Of a stretch of DNA of 64,000 nucleotides, positions 9,681-18,717 are shown piece by piece (the first letter of the stretch is position 1; each line of letters starts with the position of its first letter). The notes beneath the pieces are model-generated. The model ran no database searches. It saw only the letters and a list, made by a program, of their open reading frames with translations, and was not told the origin of the DNA. The stretch comes from CALSMU01 sp965230225 (lineage in GTDB: Bacteria > Bacteroidota > Bacteroidia > Flavobacteriales_D > Parvicellaceae): contig CBDDKM010000006.1 of assembly GCA_965230225.1 (NCBI GenBank), forward strand, positions 310,001 through 374,000. The letters run 5' to 3'. A program made the translations under genes and the position numbers.

Positions 9681-10015
9681 TGGCAGAGAACATCATTACC
9701 ATAAAAGTGATTGATCGTGAAGATAAACTTCACGAATTGGAAGCTCCAACGGACATGAACATGAATGTAATGGAGGTGTGTAAATCTTACGAACTTCCGG
9801 TAAAAGGTACTTGTGGGGGAATGGCCATGTGCGCAAGTTGTCATTGTTATGTAGAATCCAGCCATGAGTTACAACCGGCTTCTGACGACGAAGAAGACAT
9901 GTTAGATCAAGCCTTTTTTGTGGAAGATAACAGCCGTTTAGGGTGTCAGATATTTATTAAAAACGAATTGGATGGGTTAACTGTGAGGTTGGCTGATCAA
10001 ACGGATGAAGATTAA
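9680..10015 (+). CDS. 2Fe-2S ferredoxin, adrenodoxin/ISC type
   Basis: 111 residues. The cluster ligands are visible as C45-x5-C51-x2-C54 (in GTCGGMAMCASC) and a distal C89 in SRLGCQ, the arrangement of vertebrate-type/ISC [2Fe-2S] ferredoxins. It has the usual acidic surface (DDEEDMLD) after the cluster loop. It is a small cytoplasmic electron carrier. Being coupled one base downstream of the NADP reductase, it most likely receives electrons from that enzyme and passes them to a partner not encoded here, such as Fe-S assembly, desaturases or P450-like enzymes. Two hairpins and an intrinsic terminator follow. Confidence 0.9.
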   Translation: MAENIITIKVIDREDKLHELEAPTDMNMNVMEVCKSYELPVKGTCGGMAMCASCHCYVESSHELQPASDDEEDMLDQAFFVEDNSRLGCQIFIKNELDGLTVRLADQTDED

Positions 10016-10020
10016 TAAGA

Positions 10021-10141
10021 AGCTACCAGTTAAGCATATGTTTAACTGGTAGCTCAATTGTAGAGTCGTCATTGTTTAATGACTTTTATGGTTTGGTGTT
10101 TATTATCAAACTTAAGTTGGGGGCGAAAGAGCCCCTTTTTT
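10021..10141 (+). terminator. Hairpin series and intrinsic terminator after the ferredoxin gene
   Basis: A perfect 13-bp stem (10021-10033 with 10042-10054) begins five bases after the ferredoxin stop. A second hairpin (GTCATT-GTTT-AATGAC, 10068-10083) is followed by TTTT. A textbook terminator (GGGGC, 6-base loop, GCCCC, then six T) occupies 10120-10141. The last should end transcription; the first two may protect the 3' end. Confidence 0.85.
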
Positions 10142-10315
10142 ATTGCCTAAACGGAGCATTGAAAATTGGTTGCCGAGTAATATTTTACAAAAAAAGCTAT
10201 TCCTTACATTTCGAATTATAAGCCAGAAGCGATATGTAAGTTATGCTAAGTTTTGGTTTTGAATAAGTTAATAGGTGTCGGTAATTGCGATTACAACTTT
10301 ATAGAAACCAACGCA

Positions 10316-13300
10316 ATGAGACTTAACACCACTCAACCAAATTGCGAAGCGAAATGCTTTTCAATTTACAAACACTTATTAAAGCGCGGGGTATTTTTCC
10401 TGTTTGTTCTACTACAAAGTACCCTTGTCGCACAAAAGAATTTTCCTCCATTACAATTGCCTCCACCATCTGTGTTTAACAGGGCAGAAGAGGATAAGAT
10501 TTCCAGCAATGAATTAATGAACCATCATTTTCTTGATGTGGAATTGAAAGAACAATTATACCGAGACATTTCCAAGTATTGCCTCATTAAGCACCTTCAT
10601 ACAGAGTCGGTTAGGAAATACTATTTATCCAATTCATTTACCTACATAGAAATCTTTAAAGGAAAGGTTGATCATGAACTATACATGAGAAAATCCAAAG
10701 AAGTCTTATTTACAAAAGCAGAAGTAAAGCAGATGGTAAAAGACATTCTACCCTTAGTGGAGGATGATTATCAATACTTCAAAAAATATCAGAAGGAACT
10801 AGTTAATGACTCTTCTAAACCTTTGTTCAATAAACAGGGAGGAAGTGCCCAAAGAGGACCAGGAGATCCTTGTACCAATCCTAATTTCGAAGCATGTGAT
10901 TTTTCGGGATGGGAGATGAATGCAGGAGATGTAGACAACAATGTAAATGTGATGATAAATTCCACTCCTACGAATACCTGGTGCAGTGATCCAACTGGTC
11001 AATGTTATAATTTCCCACCACCTAATCCAAACTGCGATTGCGATGCCGGAAATGGAGTGTTTGTTTGTGGAAACGATTGTACAGGATCAAGTACCATTAA
11101 TGGCGTGTGTACCTGCAATAGCTGTCCATGTGCAGCAACTGTGTTTCACCACATCACCGCACCCGGAACGGATGCTATAACCGGAGTGATTTCCACTGTA
11201 GATCCTAATGGAGGAGCTTGTTCAGCTGCTTTAGGAGACTATAATGGAACTGGTGCCAGAGCAGCAAGTTTGGTTCAAACCTTTCAGGTGGATGCCAACA
11301 GTGCTAATTTTTCCTACAGCTATGCTGTGGTACTACAAGATCCAAATCATGCTCCGGGGGAACAACCATTTTTTAAAGTAAACCTGTATGATGAAAATGG
11401 TAATACCATTCCTTGTGGAGCATATAGTGCTACTGCCGGAGACGGGCAAGCAGGATGGATAACGGTAAATGATTGGACCGGAAATCCTGATTACTCTTAT
11501 AAAGACTGGACGACAGTGTTTGTTCCACTACACAATTATATGACTCAAAATGTGACCATTGAGTTTATCGTAGGAGATTGTGCACAAGGTGGTCATTATG
11601 GATATGCTTATGTAGATGTTAGTTGTAACCCATTGGAGTTATTGGTGGGGTCTAATGTGCCTTGCGGGCCTACAACTTTAACAGCTCCTCCAGGTGGAGC
11701 AAGTTATTTATGGAGTCCTACCGGAGAAACTACACAAACCATAACACCTACAGCCAGTGGAACGTACGAGTGTACGATTACACCGGTTGCAGGGCCAAAC
11801 TGTGCCATTACTGTTGATACTACCATTACTATAATTCCTAAAGAATTAACCGCGGATTTTACCTCAACCGAAGTGTGTGAGGGGTTACCAACTGTATTTA
11901 CAGATAGTTCCTTAGCGGATGGAACAACAGTAAGTGTGTGGAATTGGGATTTTGATAATGATGGAACAATAGATAATACAAATCAAAACCCAAGCTATAC
12001 CTTTCCTTCATCGGGAACACACAATGTTAGTTTACACATCGAAAGTCCGGATGGTTGTATCCACGATACCATTATCCCTGTTGAAGTATTAGAACTACCT
12101 GTTGCAAGCTTTACCTCAACGGTAGATTGTCAGAGTTTGCCAACCGTGTTTACAGATCAGTCTACCGTAGCAGCAGACATTACCAATTGGGAGTGGGATT
12201 TTGATGGAGATGGAGTAGTAGATGATAATACTCAAAACCCATCGTACACATACCCAACAGCAGGGAATCATCCGGTTCAGTTAATTGTAACCAATGCCGA
12301 TGGTTGTGTGGATACCCTCACTCAAAATGCTACGGTAAGTACTTGTCTTTGCTATGTAACATTGGAAGGTGATACCATTTGCGAGGGAGACGTAGGTACT
12401 CTTACGGCAGTTGGTTCTAGCGGGATCACTAACTATACATTTACTTATTCTGGTGGAGGGTTGACAGGGGTAACTGCGCAAGGAACAACCGATCCATCTA
12501 CCGACACTCAAACAGATACTCCCGCTACTACGACCACATATACTGTTGTGTTGACGGATGCTTTAGGGCAAACTGATACAGCTACAGCAGACATAGTAGT
12601 GATACCAACTCCGTTAGTGGATTCTCCTCAAGACGAAACAGCTTGTGGAGCATATACACTACCAGCTTTAACCAACGGGAGTTATTATTCTTCGCCTGGA
12701 GGAGTTGGTGCCATTGCTACCGGAACTCAAATTACATCATCACAAACCATCTATGTGTACAATCAATCCGGGACAGTTCCTAACTGTACAGCAGAGAGTA
12801 GTTTTCAAGTAACCATATTGCCTGGTTCAATTGCTAATGCTGGCCCTGATCAAGTTATTTGTAATGGATTACAGGCCACTTTGGATGGTTCAAACAATAA
12901 TATCCCTGGAGTATGGAGTGGCCCCGCTTCAGCGGCATTTGGAGTTATTGACCAATTTAATACATTGGTAACTGTTCCAAATGCAGGTGACTATACATTT
13001 ACCTGGACAGAAGATGATGGAATGGGATGTATCACCAGTGATCAGGTAACAATTGTATTTAGCGATATGGATATCCCTAATACACCTCAGAATCCAACTT
13101 GTTACGGCGATACGGATGGACAAATTGTTCTAGCACCTCAAGGAGGTATTGCTCCATACATTTATCAATGGGGAGCAGCTGCAGGAAATCAAACCACCAA
13201 TCCAGCTGTTAACCTGGGAGAAGGAAACTATTTTGTTACTGTAACAGATTCTGCCGGCTGCATGGCCGATACTACTATAGGTTTAACTCAACCTGCTGCG

Positions 13301-14776
13301 TTAACTGCAACTACAAGCGTAGAAAATGTAAGTTGTAATGGATTATGTGATGGAGAAATTACCATTACAGCACTGGGTTGTGTTTCCTATAGTATTGATA
13401 ATGGTGTGACTTTTCAGTCTAATAATGTTTTTACTGGTTTGTGCCCAGGGAATTACAACATAGTAGCACAGGATGCAACTGGTTGTACAGTGAGCACAGG
13501 AGCAACTATTACTGAGCCATCTCCAGTAGTGGTTTCATCTTCTGGTTCAATAACCATTTGCCCGGGAGATTCTACTTTGCTTACCTCAAACGCCAGTGGA
13601 GGTACTGCTCCTTATGTTTACAGTTGGGATAATCAATTTTCTACTCAAAACTTTATGGTGTCGCCGAGTGTGCAAACTACTTATTGTGTGGTGGCTACAG
13701 ATTCAATGGGGTGTGTCAGTCAACCATCCTGCGAAACAGTGGATGTTAGCCCCGGTATTAGTGTAACGGCCCAAAGTAATCAAACCATTTGTGAAGGAGA
13801 TCAGGCTAATATTTCTGCTGTTGCCACAGGTGGAGCAGGAACAGCTGTAACTTACACCTGGAATCAAGGTGTGGGGCAAGGAGCTAATCAAACTGTTTCG
13901 CCAAACACAACTACCACTTATACAGTTTTGGCTGATGATGGCTGTATAACTGATTCCGCAAGTGTTATAATTACTGTAGTGCCATTACCTATAATCAGTT
14001 TTGAGGCCGATACTCTGGAAGGGTGTTTACCGGTAGAAGTTAATTTTACGGCTAATGGAGTGCCTGCGGGGTCACAGTGTAACTGGACCTTTGGCGATGG
14101 AGGCTCAAGCTCCGACTGTTCTCCTGTTAATTATACCTTTAATCAGGAAGGATGTTGGGGTGTAAGTTTAGATATCATTACTCCCGAAGGATGTCCGGCA
14201 AGCTATTCCATTGCAGATTACATTTGCGTATACGGATACCCAACAGCAAGCTTTACATTTACTCCGCAGCCTACCAGTATATTCCATCCGGATATACACT
14301 TTAACAATACCAGTGTAAATGCTACTTATTACCAATGGGTGTTTGATGTTACAGGGGCTAGCAACAGTTCGGAGGTGGTTAATCCAGGTTATACATTCCC
14401 ATCAGACGTAGGTGGTAGTTATGAGGTATGCCTTACCGCTATTAATGAGCATGGATGTATTGACGAAACTTGTGAAATCGTGATCATAGGAGATGAATCA
14501 ATGCTTTATGTTCCAAATGGCTTTACACCGGATAACGATGGGGTAAACGACCAATTTTCTCCAATTGGATACGGAATTTCAGATGAGAACTATAGTTTCT
14601 TAGTGTTTAACCGCTGGGGAGAGCTCATTTTTGAAGCAGATAACATCAATAAACAATGGGATGGGACCTATAAAAACAGACCGGTTCAGGATGGTGTATA
14701 TGTGTGGAAATTAAACTGTCAGGATAATCAGGGTAATAAATACAAAAAGATCGGCCATGTATCGTTGCTGAAGTAA
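10316..14776 (+). CDS. T9SS type B cargo, PKD and SprB-like repeat giant
   Basis: 1486 residues from the ATG at 10316. An upstream TTG is open, but the signal peptide (ending LLQSTLVAQ) sits naturally behind the ATG. After a charged helical segment (about 35-160) comes a cysteine-rich stretch (NCDCDAGNG..., CTCNSCPC) and a jelly-roll-like region. Two PKD domains follow with the WNWDFDNDG / WEWDFDGDG signature (about 520-690), then Ig-like domains, SprB-type repeats (about 945-1110), a further PKD-like domain (YYQWVFDVTGAS), and the type B sorting domain LYVPNGFTPDNDGVNDQF ... FNRWGELIFEADN at the extreme C-terminus. Predicted role: a large exported adhesin or gliding-type surface filament handled by T9SS. 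It is transcribed alone between two terminators. Confidence 0.88.
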   Translation: MRLNTTQPNCEAKCFSIYKHLLKRGVFFLFVLLQSTLVAQKNFPPLQLPPPSVFNRAEEDKISSNELMNHHFLDVELKEQLYRDISKYCLIKHLHTESVRKYYLSNSFTYIEIFKGKVDHELYMRKSKEVLFTKAEVKQMVKDILPLVEDDYQYFKKYQKELVNDSSKPLFNKQGGSAQRGPGDPCTNPNFEACDFSGWEMNAGDVDNNVNVMINSTPTNTWCSDPTGQCYNFPPPNPNCDCDAGNGVFVCGNDCTGSSTINGVCTCNSCPCAATVFHHITAPGTDAITGVISTVDPNGGACSAALGDYNGTGARAASLVQTFQVDANSANFSYSYAVVLQDPNHAPGEQPFFKVNLYDENGNTIPCGAYSATAGDGQAGWITVNDWTGNPDYSYKDWTTVFVPLHNYMTQNVTIEFIVGDCAQGGHYGYAYVDVSCNPLELLVGSNVPCGPTTLTAPPGGASYLWSPTGETTQTITPTASGTYECTITPVAGPNCAITVDTTITIIPKELTADFTSTEVCEGLPTVFTDSSLADGTTVSVWNWDFDNDGTIDNTNQNPSYTFPSSGTHNVSLHIESPDGCIHDTIIPVEVLELPVASFTSTVDCQSLPTVFTDQSTVAADITNWEWDFDGDGVVDDNTQNPSYTYPTAGNHPVQLIVTNADGCVDTLTQNATVSTCLCYVTLEGDTICEGDVGTLTAVGSSGITNYTFTYSGGGLTGVTAQGTTDPSTDTQTDTPATTTTYTVVLTDALGQTDTATADIVVIPTPLVDSPQDETACGAYTLPALTNGSYYSSPGGVGAIATGTQITSSQTIYVYNQSGTVPNCTAESSFQVTILPGSIANAGPDQVICNGLQATLDGSNNNIPGVWSGPASAAFGVIDQFNTLVTVPNAGDYTFTWTEDDGMGCITSDQVTIVFSDMDIPNTPQNPTCYGDTDGQIVLAPQGGIAPYIYQWGAAAGNQTTNPAVNLGEGNYFVTVTDSAGCMADTTIGLTQPAALTATTSVENVSCNGLCDGEITITALGCVSYSIDNGVTFQSNNVFTGLCPGNYNIVAQDATGCTVSTGATITEPSPVVVSSSGSITICPGDSTLLTSNASGGTAPYVYSWDNQFSTQNFMVSPSVQTTYCVVATDSMGCVSQPSCETVDVSPGISVTAQSNQTICEGDQANISAVATGGAGTAVTYTWNQGVGQGANQTVSPNTTTTYTVLADDGCITDSASVIITVVPLPIISFEADTLEGCLPVEVNFTANGVPAGSQCNWTFGDGGSSSDCSPVNYTFNQEGCWGVSLDIITPEGCPASYSIADYICVYGYPTASFTFTPQPTSIFHPDIHFNNTSVNATYYQWVFDVTGASNSSEVVNPGYTFPSDVGGSYEVCLTAINEHGCIDETCEIVIIGDESMLYVPNGFTPDNDGVNDQFSPIGYGISDENYSFLVFNRWGELIFEADNINKQWDGTYKNRPVQDGVYVWKLNCQDNQGNKYKKIGHVSLLK

Positions 14777-14801
14777 CCAAACAACTCAAAAACAACCTAA
14801 A

Positions 14802-14830
14802 AGCTCTAACTAAATGTTGGGGCTTTTTTT
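14802..14830 (+). terminator. Intrinsic terminator after the PKD/SprB cargo gene
   Basis: The 9-bp stem AGCTCTAAC / GTTGGGGCT (two G-U pairs) has a 5-base loop and ends in seven T, 25 bases after the stop codon. The rest of the gap up to 15078 holds only the next gene's leader. Confidence 0.88.
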
Positions 14831-15078
14831 GTTTAGAATAGAAATGTAATAGCAATAAAACTGAAATAAATGCATTTTGAAGTGTACATATTTGCTGGTT
14901 GTAATAGTTTTTAAATCAGTTATTTACCTGTGTCGAAGTCTTGGTTCAAGCTGTTAAGAAATTAAATAAATCGAATTGCATTGAGGTTCTTAGAGTGGTA
15001 ATCTTGCATTGCGTTAACTGCCCTTTTAACAATCCGAACCTTAAAGTTGTTTTGTCTGGAAGGGAAAAACCTAAGACA

Positions 15079-17610
15079 ATGAGAAATAGAATAATAGTTT
15101 CAGCTATGCTTCTTTCGATGGGAGCAACAGCACAAGATTTAATTTTTGAACAAGCCAGACCATTACCACCAGAAATTACGCTGGAAGCGGATTTTGAAGG
15201 AGTAGAGTATGGAGCTCTAGATTTTGGCGATGTGGATAATGATGGAGATTTGGATGTAGTTATTTCCGGAGAAAACAGTTCCGGGTTGCCAAGTACTTCA
15301 CTTTATCTGAATAATGGCTCTGGAAGTTATTATCCAGAAACTCTTAACATCCCCTCTTACAGTTCGGGTACGGTTGATTTGGCCGATGTAGACGGCGACG
15401 GTGATTTGGATTTATTGGTGACCGGAACAACCGGGTTTTCTCCAAAATCAAGTTTGTATTTAAACAATGGTTCTGGAAATTTTACAGCACACCCTACAGT
15501 CATTTTGGAAGGGGTATGGCAAAGTGATGCTAAATTTCTGGATGTTGATGGTGATAACGACCTCGATTTGTTAATTGTAGGTGTAATGTCTGGAGGAAAT
15601 CATATCGCAAACTTGTATCGAAATAGTGGGAATGGAGCTTTTTCTTTGGATGTTACCGCTTCATTTACCGGGGTGGAAAGAGGGAGTATTGCCAGTGCAG
15701 ATATAGATAACGACACCGATTTGGACTTGGTAATATGTGGGATGGATAATTTAGGGAACCCAATAACTCATTTATATGAAAATGATGGACAGGGTGACTT
15801 TACCTTAATCTCCAACCAAATGACTGGGATTTGGCAGGGAGATATGGTATTTGTTGATATTGACAACGATCAGGATCAAGATTTAGTGATGGTAGGAGAG
15901 GTTGCTTTAGGAAGTCTAGTTGGGATTCAATACAATAACGATGGCTCAGGTAATTTTACCCAGCACTTTGGTAATCAGTTCGAAGGAGTGAAGAACGGTT
16001 CAATTTCTATAGCAGATGTAGATAACGATTCAGACATCGATTTATTAATAACTGGAATGCAGGGCAACAGTTTTGAGTCAACTCAACTGTACTTAAATAA
16101 TGGAGGTGGGTCATTTTACCTTCCACAGTATAATCCTTTTCAGGGAGTGTGGTTGTCCGATGCTGCTTTTTCGGATGTAGATCAGGACAATGATTTGGAT
16201 GTAGTGGTTGTTGGTTCTCCAATGGGAGATCAAAGAATGGCGAAGTTATATTTAAATACCGGAGCAGGAGAGTATAAAGAGGTTACAGGATCTCCTTTTC
16301 CTGGATTAATCGACTCTGCAGTGGATTTCGCAGATATTGATCAGGACAATGACAATGATATGATCCTGATGGGGAAAGATGATGAAGGCAATGCCTATAC
16401 CCTCCTTTATTTGAATGATGGATATGGGAATTATTCTTTGGACCAGTCTAATGAGCTTGATCAAATGGCGAGGGGAGATGTAATGTTTAATGATGTTAAT
16501 GGAGATGGTTTTGTTGATATAACTATTGTTGGAGTGAAAAACAATAACCACAGAGTAACACAGATATACTTGAATAATGGTACAGGGGTATTCTCTGAAA
16601 ACACATCAGCAGGAATTGAAGGGTACATGTACGCGGATTTAGCAATGGCCGACGTTGATGGTGATGGAAGTCTTGATGTTGTGGTTTCCGGGATTGGAAT
16701 AAATGGAACGGAAACAGCATTGTATCTCAATCAAGGAAATGGAAATTTTGATTTGGTTAATGGTACTCCTTTTGTTGCTGTTAGCACAGGAGCTATGAAA
16801 TTTGCAGACATCGATGGAGATTTGGATATGGATTTAATCATTACCGGACAAGGTGCAGGTTTAGATCAGGAAACTGAAGTTTATTTGAACGACGGTAGTG
16901 GAAATTTTTCGGTGCTTTCTGGAGCAATCAGTGAAGATATCGGAAGAGGAGAAATTGATGCAGCAGATATTGATGCAGATGGAGATATAGACTTAATTAT
17001 TTCAGGAACTGAAGTTACATTAGGAGAGATGGTGGCGCTCTACACAAATGATGGAGCAGGCTATTTTACAGAAGTACCTAACACAGCTTTTCCTGGTGGA
17101 AGTAATACCGCTGTTGACTTTGAAGACATTGATGGAGATGGAGATCAGGATTTATTAATAGTAGGAGTAGAAGGACAGTACCCAAATGGTACAAGGTTCG
17201 CCTCGCTGTATTTGAATGATGGTTTAGGTAACTTCAATACATTGGTGCTTAATCCGTTTGAAGGAGCTTATTTTGGGTGTGCAAAAATGGTGAACGTTGA
17301 TTCCGATAACAATGTAGATGTGTTTATTTCCGGTTGGGCAGATGATGGGCCTATTTCCAAGTTGTATAGAAACCTTGGTTTGGTTGGTGTGATGGAATTA
17401 AATAATATTGATATTTCCATTTACCCCAATCCAGCTCAAAATGTTCTTAATGTACCAGGATACAATCAGCCTTGCGAAATTATAGATATACATGGCAAAA
17501 GGATCAAAGCTTTTATCAAAGCTGGTAGCTTAGATGTGTCCAATTTGGCACCTGGAACTTACTTTTTAAATATAGAATCAGTTGGAGTAACTCCTTTTGT
17601 GAAAATGTAA
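15079..17610 (+). CDS. T9SS type A cargo: 14 FG-GAP/VCBS repeats
   Basis: 843 residues from the ATG at 15079, directly ahead of a signal peptide ending GATAQ; the open frame extends upstream without a plausible start. Residues about 45-770 are 14 consecutive repeats of roughly 53 residues. Each contains a DxDxDxDxD calcium-binding-like loop (for example DVDNDGDLD, DVDGDGDLD, DIDNDTDLD) followed by LYLNNGSG-type strands. FG-GAP repeats build seven-bladed propellers, so 14 suggests two complete propellers in tandem. The C-terminus (IYPNPAQNVLN ... LAPGTYFLNI) is a type A sorting domain. The protein is probably a cell-surface or released, calcium-stabilised binding protein; no catalytic residues are visible. 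Confidence 0.88.
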   Translation: MRNRIIVSAMLLSMGATAQDLIFEQARPLPPEITLEADFEGVEYGALDFGDVDNDGDLDVVISGENSSGLPSTSLYLNNGSGSYYPETLNIPSYSSGTVDLADVDGDGDLDLLVTGTTGFSPKSSLYLNNGSGNFTAHPTVILEGVWQSDAKFLDVDGDNDLDLLIVGVMSGGNHIANLYRNSGNGAFSLDVTASFTGVERGSIASADIDNDTDLDLVICGMDNLGNPITHLYENDGQGDFTLISNQMTGIWQGDMVFVDIDNDQDQDLVMVGEVALGSLVGIQYNNDGSGNFTQHFGNQFEGVKNGSISIADVDNDSDIDLLITGMQGNSFESTQLYLNNGGGSFYLPQYNPFQGVWLSDAAFSDVDQDNDLDVVVVGSPMGDQRMAKLYLNTGAGEYKEVTGSPFPGLIDSAVDFADIDQDNDNDMILMGKDDEGNAYTLLYLNDGYGNYSLDQSNELDQMARGDVMFNDVNGDGFVDITIVGVKNNNHRVTQIYLNNGTGVFSENTSAGIEGYMYADLAMADVDGDGSLDVVVSGIGINGTETALYLNQGNGNFDLVNGTPFVAVSTGAMKFADIDGDLDMDLIITGQGAGLDQETEVYLNDGSGNFSVLSGAISEDIGRGEIDAADIDADGDIDLIISGTEVTLGEMVALYTNDGAGYFTEVPNTAFPGGSNTAVDFEDIDGDGDQDLLIVGVEGQYPNGTRFASLYLNDGLGNFNTLVLNPFEGAYFGCAKMVNVDSDNNVDVFISGWADDGPISKLYRNLGLVGVMELNNIDISIYPNPAQNVLNVPGYNQPCEIIDIHGKRIKAFIKAGSLDVSNLAPGTYFLNIESVGVTPFVKM

Positions 17611-17633
17611 CACTATAGATAAATATTCAGAGG

Positions 17634-17661
17634 GCCTCAAACATGAATTGAGGCTTTTTTT
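17634..17661 (+). terminator. Intrinsic terminator after the FG-GAP gene
   Basis: A perfect 7-bp stem GCCTCAA / TTGAGGC with a 7-base loop is followed by seven T, 24 bases past the stop. Confidence 0.9.
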
Positions 17662-17796
17662 GTTATCGCAAGCTAAATCGATTTAGATTTTTCGTTATAT
17701 TAGACAATTAATTTGACTTTTTCATGGCTACTGAGTCTATGTGGTAGTAGGGTTCAGTAGTAATATAGTTGATTAAGTAGTAGTAGTAAAAGAATG

Positions 17797-17826
17797 AAAG
17801 CTCATGCCTTGCGTGGGCTTTTGTTG
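17797..17826 (+). terminator. Second terminator-like hairpin, not attached to a gene
   Basis: AAAGCTCATG / CGTGGGCTTT (10 pairs including two G-U, 5-base loop) is followed by TTGTTGTTT. The FG-GAP gene is already terminated at 17661, so this hairpin may end a separate short transcript starting near 17710-17720. Confidence 0.5.
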
Positions 17827-17867
17827 TTTATTTAGACTGTTAGAGACTAAACTTTTCAGTACAATGT

Positions 17868-18150
17868 CTTAAGTATTATGTATTAATGTTCGCCAAATAT
17901 ATCCAGCTGTTGTTTTTTACTTTAAGTATCTACCATTAGAAAGGAAAAACTAGATTGCTAACCGCAAGCCCTACAATAACACCCGGACCACTCTCACTCC
18001 CGACGAAGCGTAGCGGAGATCGGGAGTCCAGAGGAGCCTGGGCAAGACAAAGAAGTTAGACTTTCTGAAGTTGAGCTCAAAATGAGAGTAGCGAGTATCA
18101 TCTTTTTAACTCCTAAACTTTTTAACTTCAAAAACATTAGTGCATTTCAA
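17868..18150 (-). repeat. Composite intergenic repeat, copy 1 (reverse orientation)
   Basis: Read on the minus strand this gap contains the same module order as other gaps: a weak TACTTGAAATGC module, a GTTAAAAAGTT module, a core (17943-18034) and a TTAATACATAATACTT module. The core matches 23063-23153 in inverted orientation at an estimated 80-85 percent identity by eye. The core encloses an inverted repeat, CTCCCGA (17997-18003) with TCGGGAG (18020-18026). No gene is seen here. Confidence 0.75.
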
Positions 18151-18165
18151 GTATTCTAGTCACTT

Positions 18166-18702
18166 CTAATCCCCCAAACTTTCCTCCAACTTAATTCCGT
18201 AATCCTTAATTTCTTTATTCAGAATTCGTTTTAGCATGGCCATTTGCCCAATGTGCCAGCAAACATGTTTGGGTAACCACAACAAAGCCTGGAACTTTAA
18301 TTTAACCGCAGGATTAGGAACTGCTGTTGGGGCATCTAAATCTTCATCAGACAATTTATCCAGCTCTTCCATGCATACCTGATGTTCCAGTTCCAATAAT
18401 TGAATTAACTCTTCAGAGGTTGGCTTTTCATCCAGTAGTTCATTGGGTTTAGATCCAGGTCCATACCATTTAATCATGTCTTGAACATTTACTGCAGCTC
18501 TTATTTTTTCATTTGGTCCTGAAATAGAAGCAATACCATGTAAGTAATTTCCTAATGCAATGTGCCCCAATTGCCAGTTAATGTTGGAGTCAATTACCTC
18601 AGGAGTGGTGTTCCAGTGTTTTTGATCCAGGTCGGCAACCATCCCAAGGGTTTGCTTATGAGTGGTCTTTATCTGTAGGGCAATCAATTCTTTTCTGTTC
18701 AT
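18166..18702 (-). CDS. DinB-like four-helix metal-binding protein
   Basis: 178 residues, almost all helical. The putative metal ligands of the DinB/YfiT superfamily are present: a His in NWQLGHIALGNY near residue 47 and the pair HVCWHIGQM near residues 142-146. The spacing and length match DinB_2-type proteins, a family with thiol-dependent or unknown activities; several members are bacillithiol- or mycothiol-type S-transferases. The gene starts 15 bases after the phosphatidylserine decarboxylase stop and is probably cotranscribed, but no functional link to lipid metabolism is evident. The substrate is unknown. Confidence 0.8.
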   Translation of the reverse strand: MNRKELIALQIKTTHKQTLGMVADLDQKHWNTTPEVIDSNINWQLGHIALGNYLHGIASISGPNEKIRAAVNVQDMIKWYGPGSKPNELLDEKPTSEELIQLLELEHQVCMEELDKLSDEDLDAPTAVPNPAVKLKFQALLWLPKHVCWHIGQMAMLKRILNKEIKDYGIKLEESLGD

Positions 18703-18717
18703 TTTATATATACGGGG

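Noticed and set aside
10253..10315. TTG start 21 codons upstream for the PKD/SprB cargo
   Set aside because: The ATG at 10316 places a normal signal peptide near the N-terminus; the extension adds no meaningful residues.
15210..17400. DNA-level tandem repeat in the FG-GAP gene
   Set aside because: Periodicity is at the protein level; the DNA copies have diverged, so it is not a recent tandem duplication.
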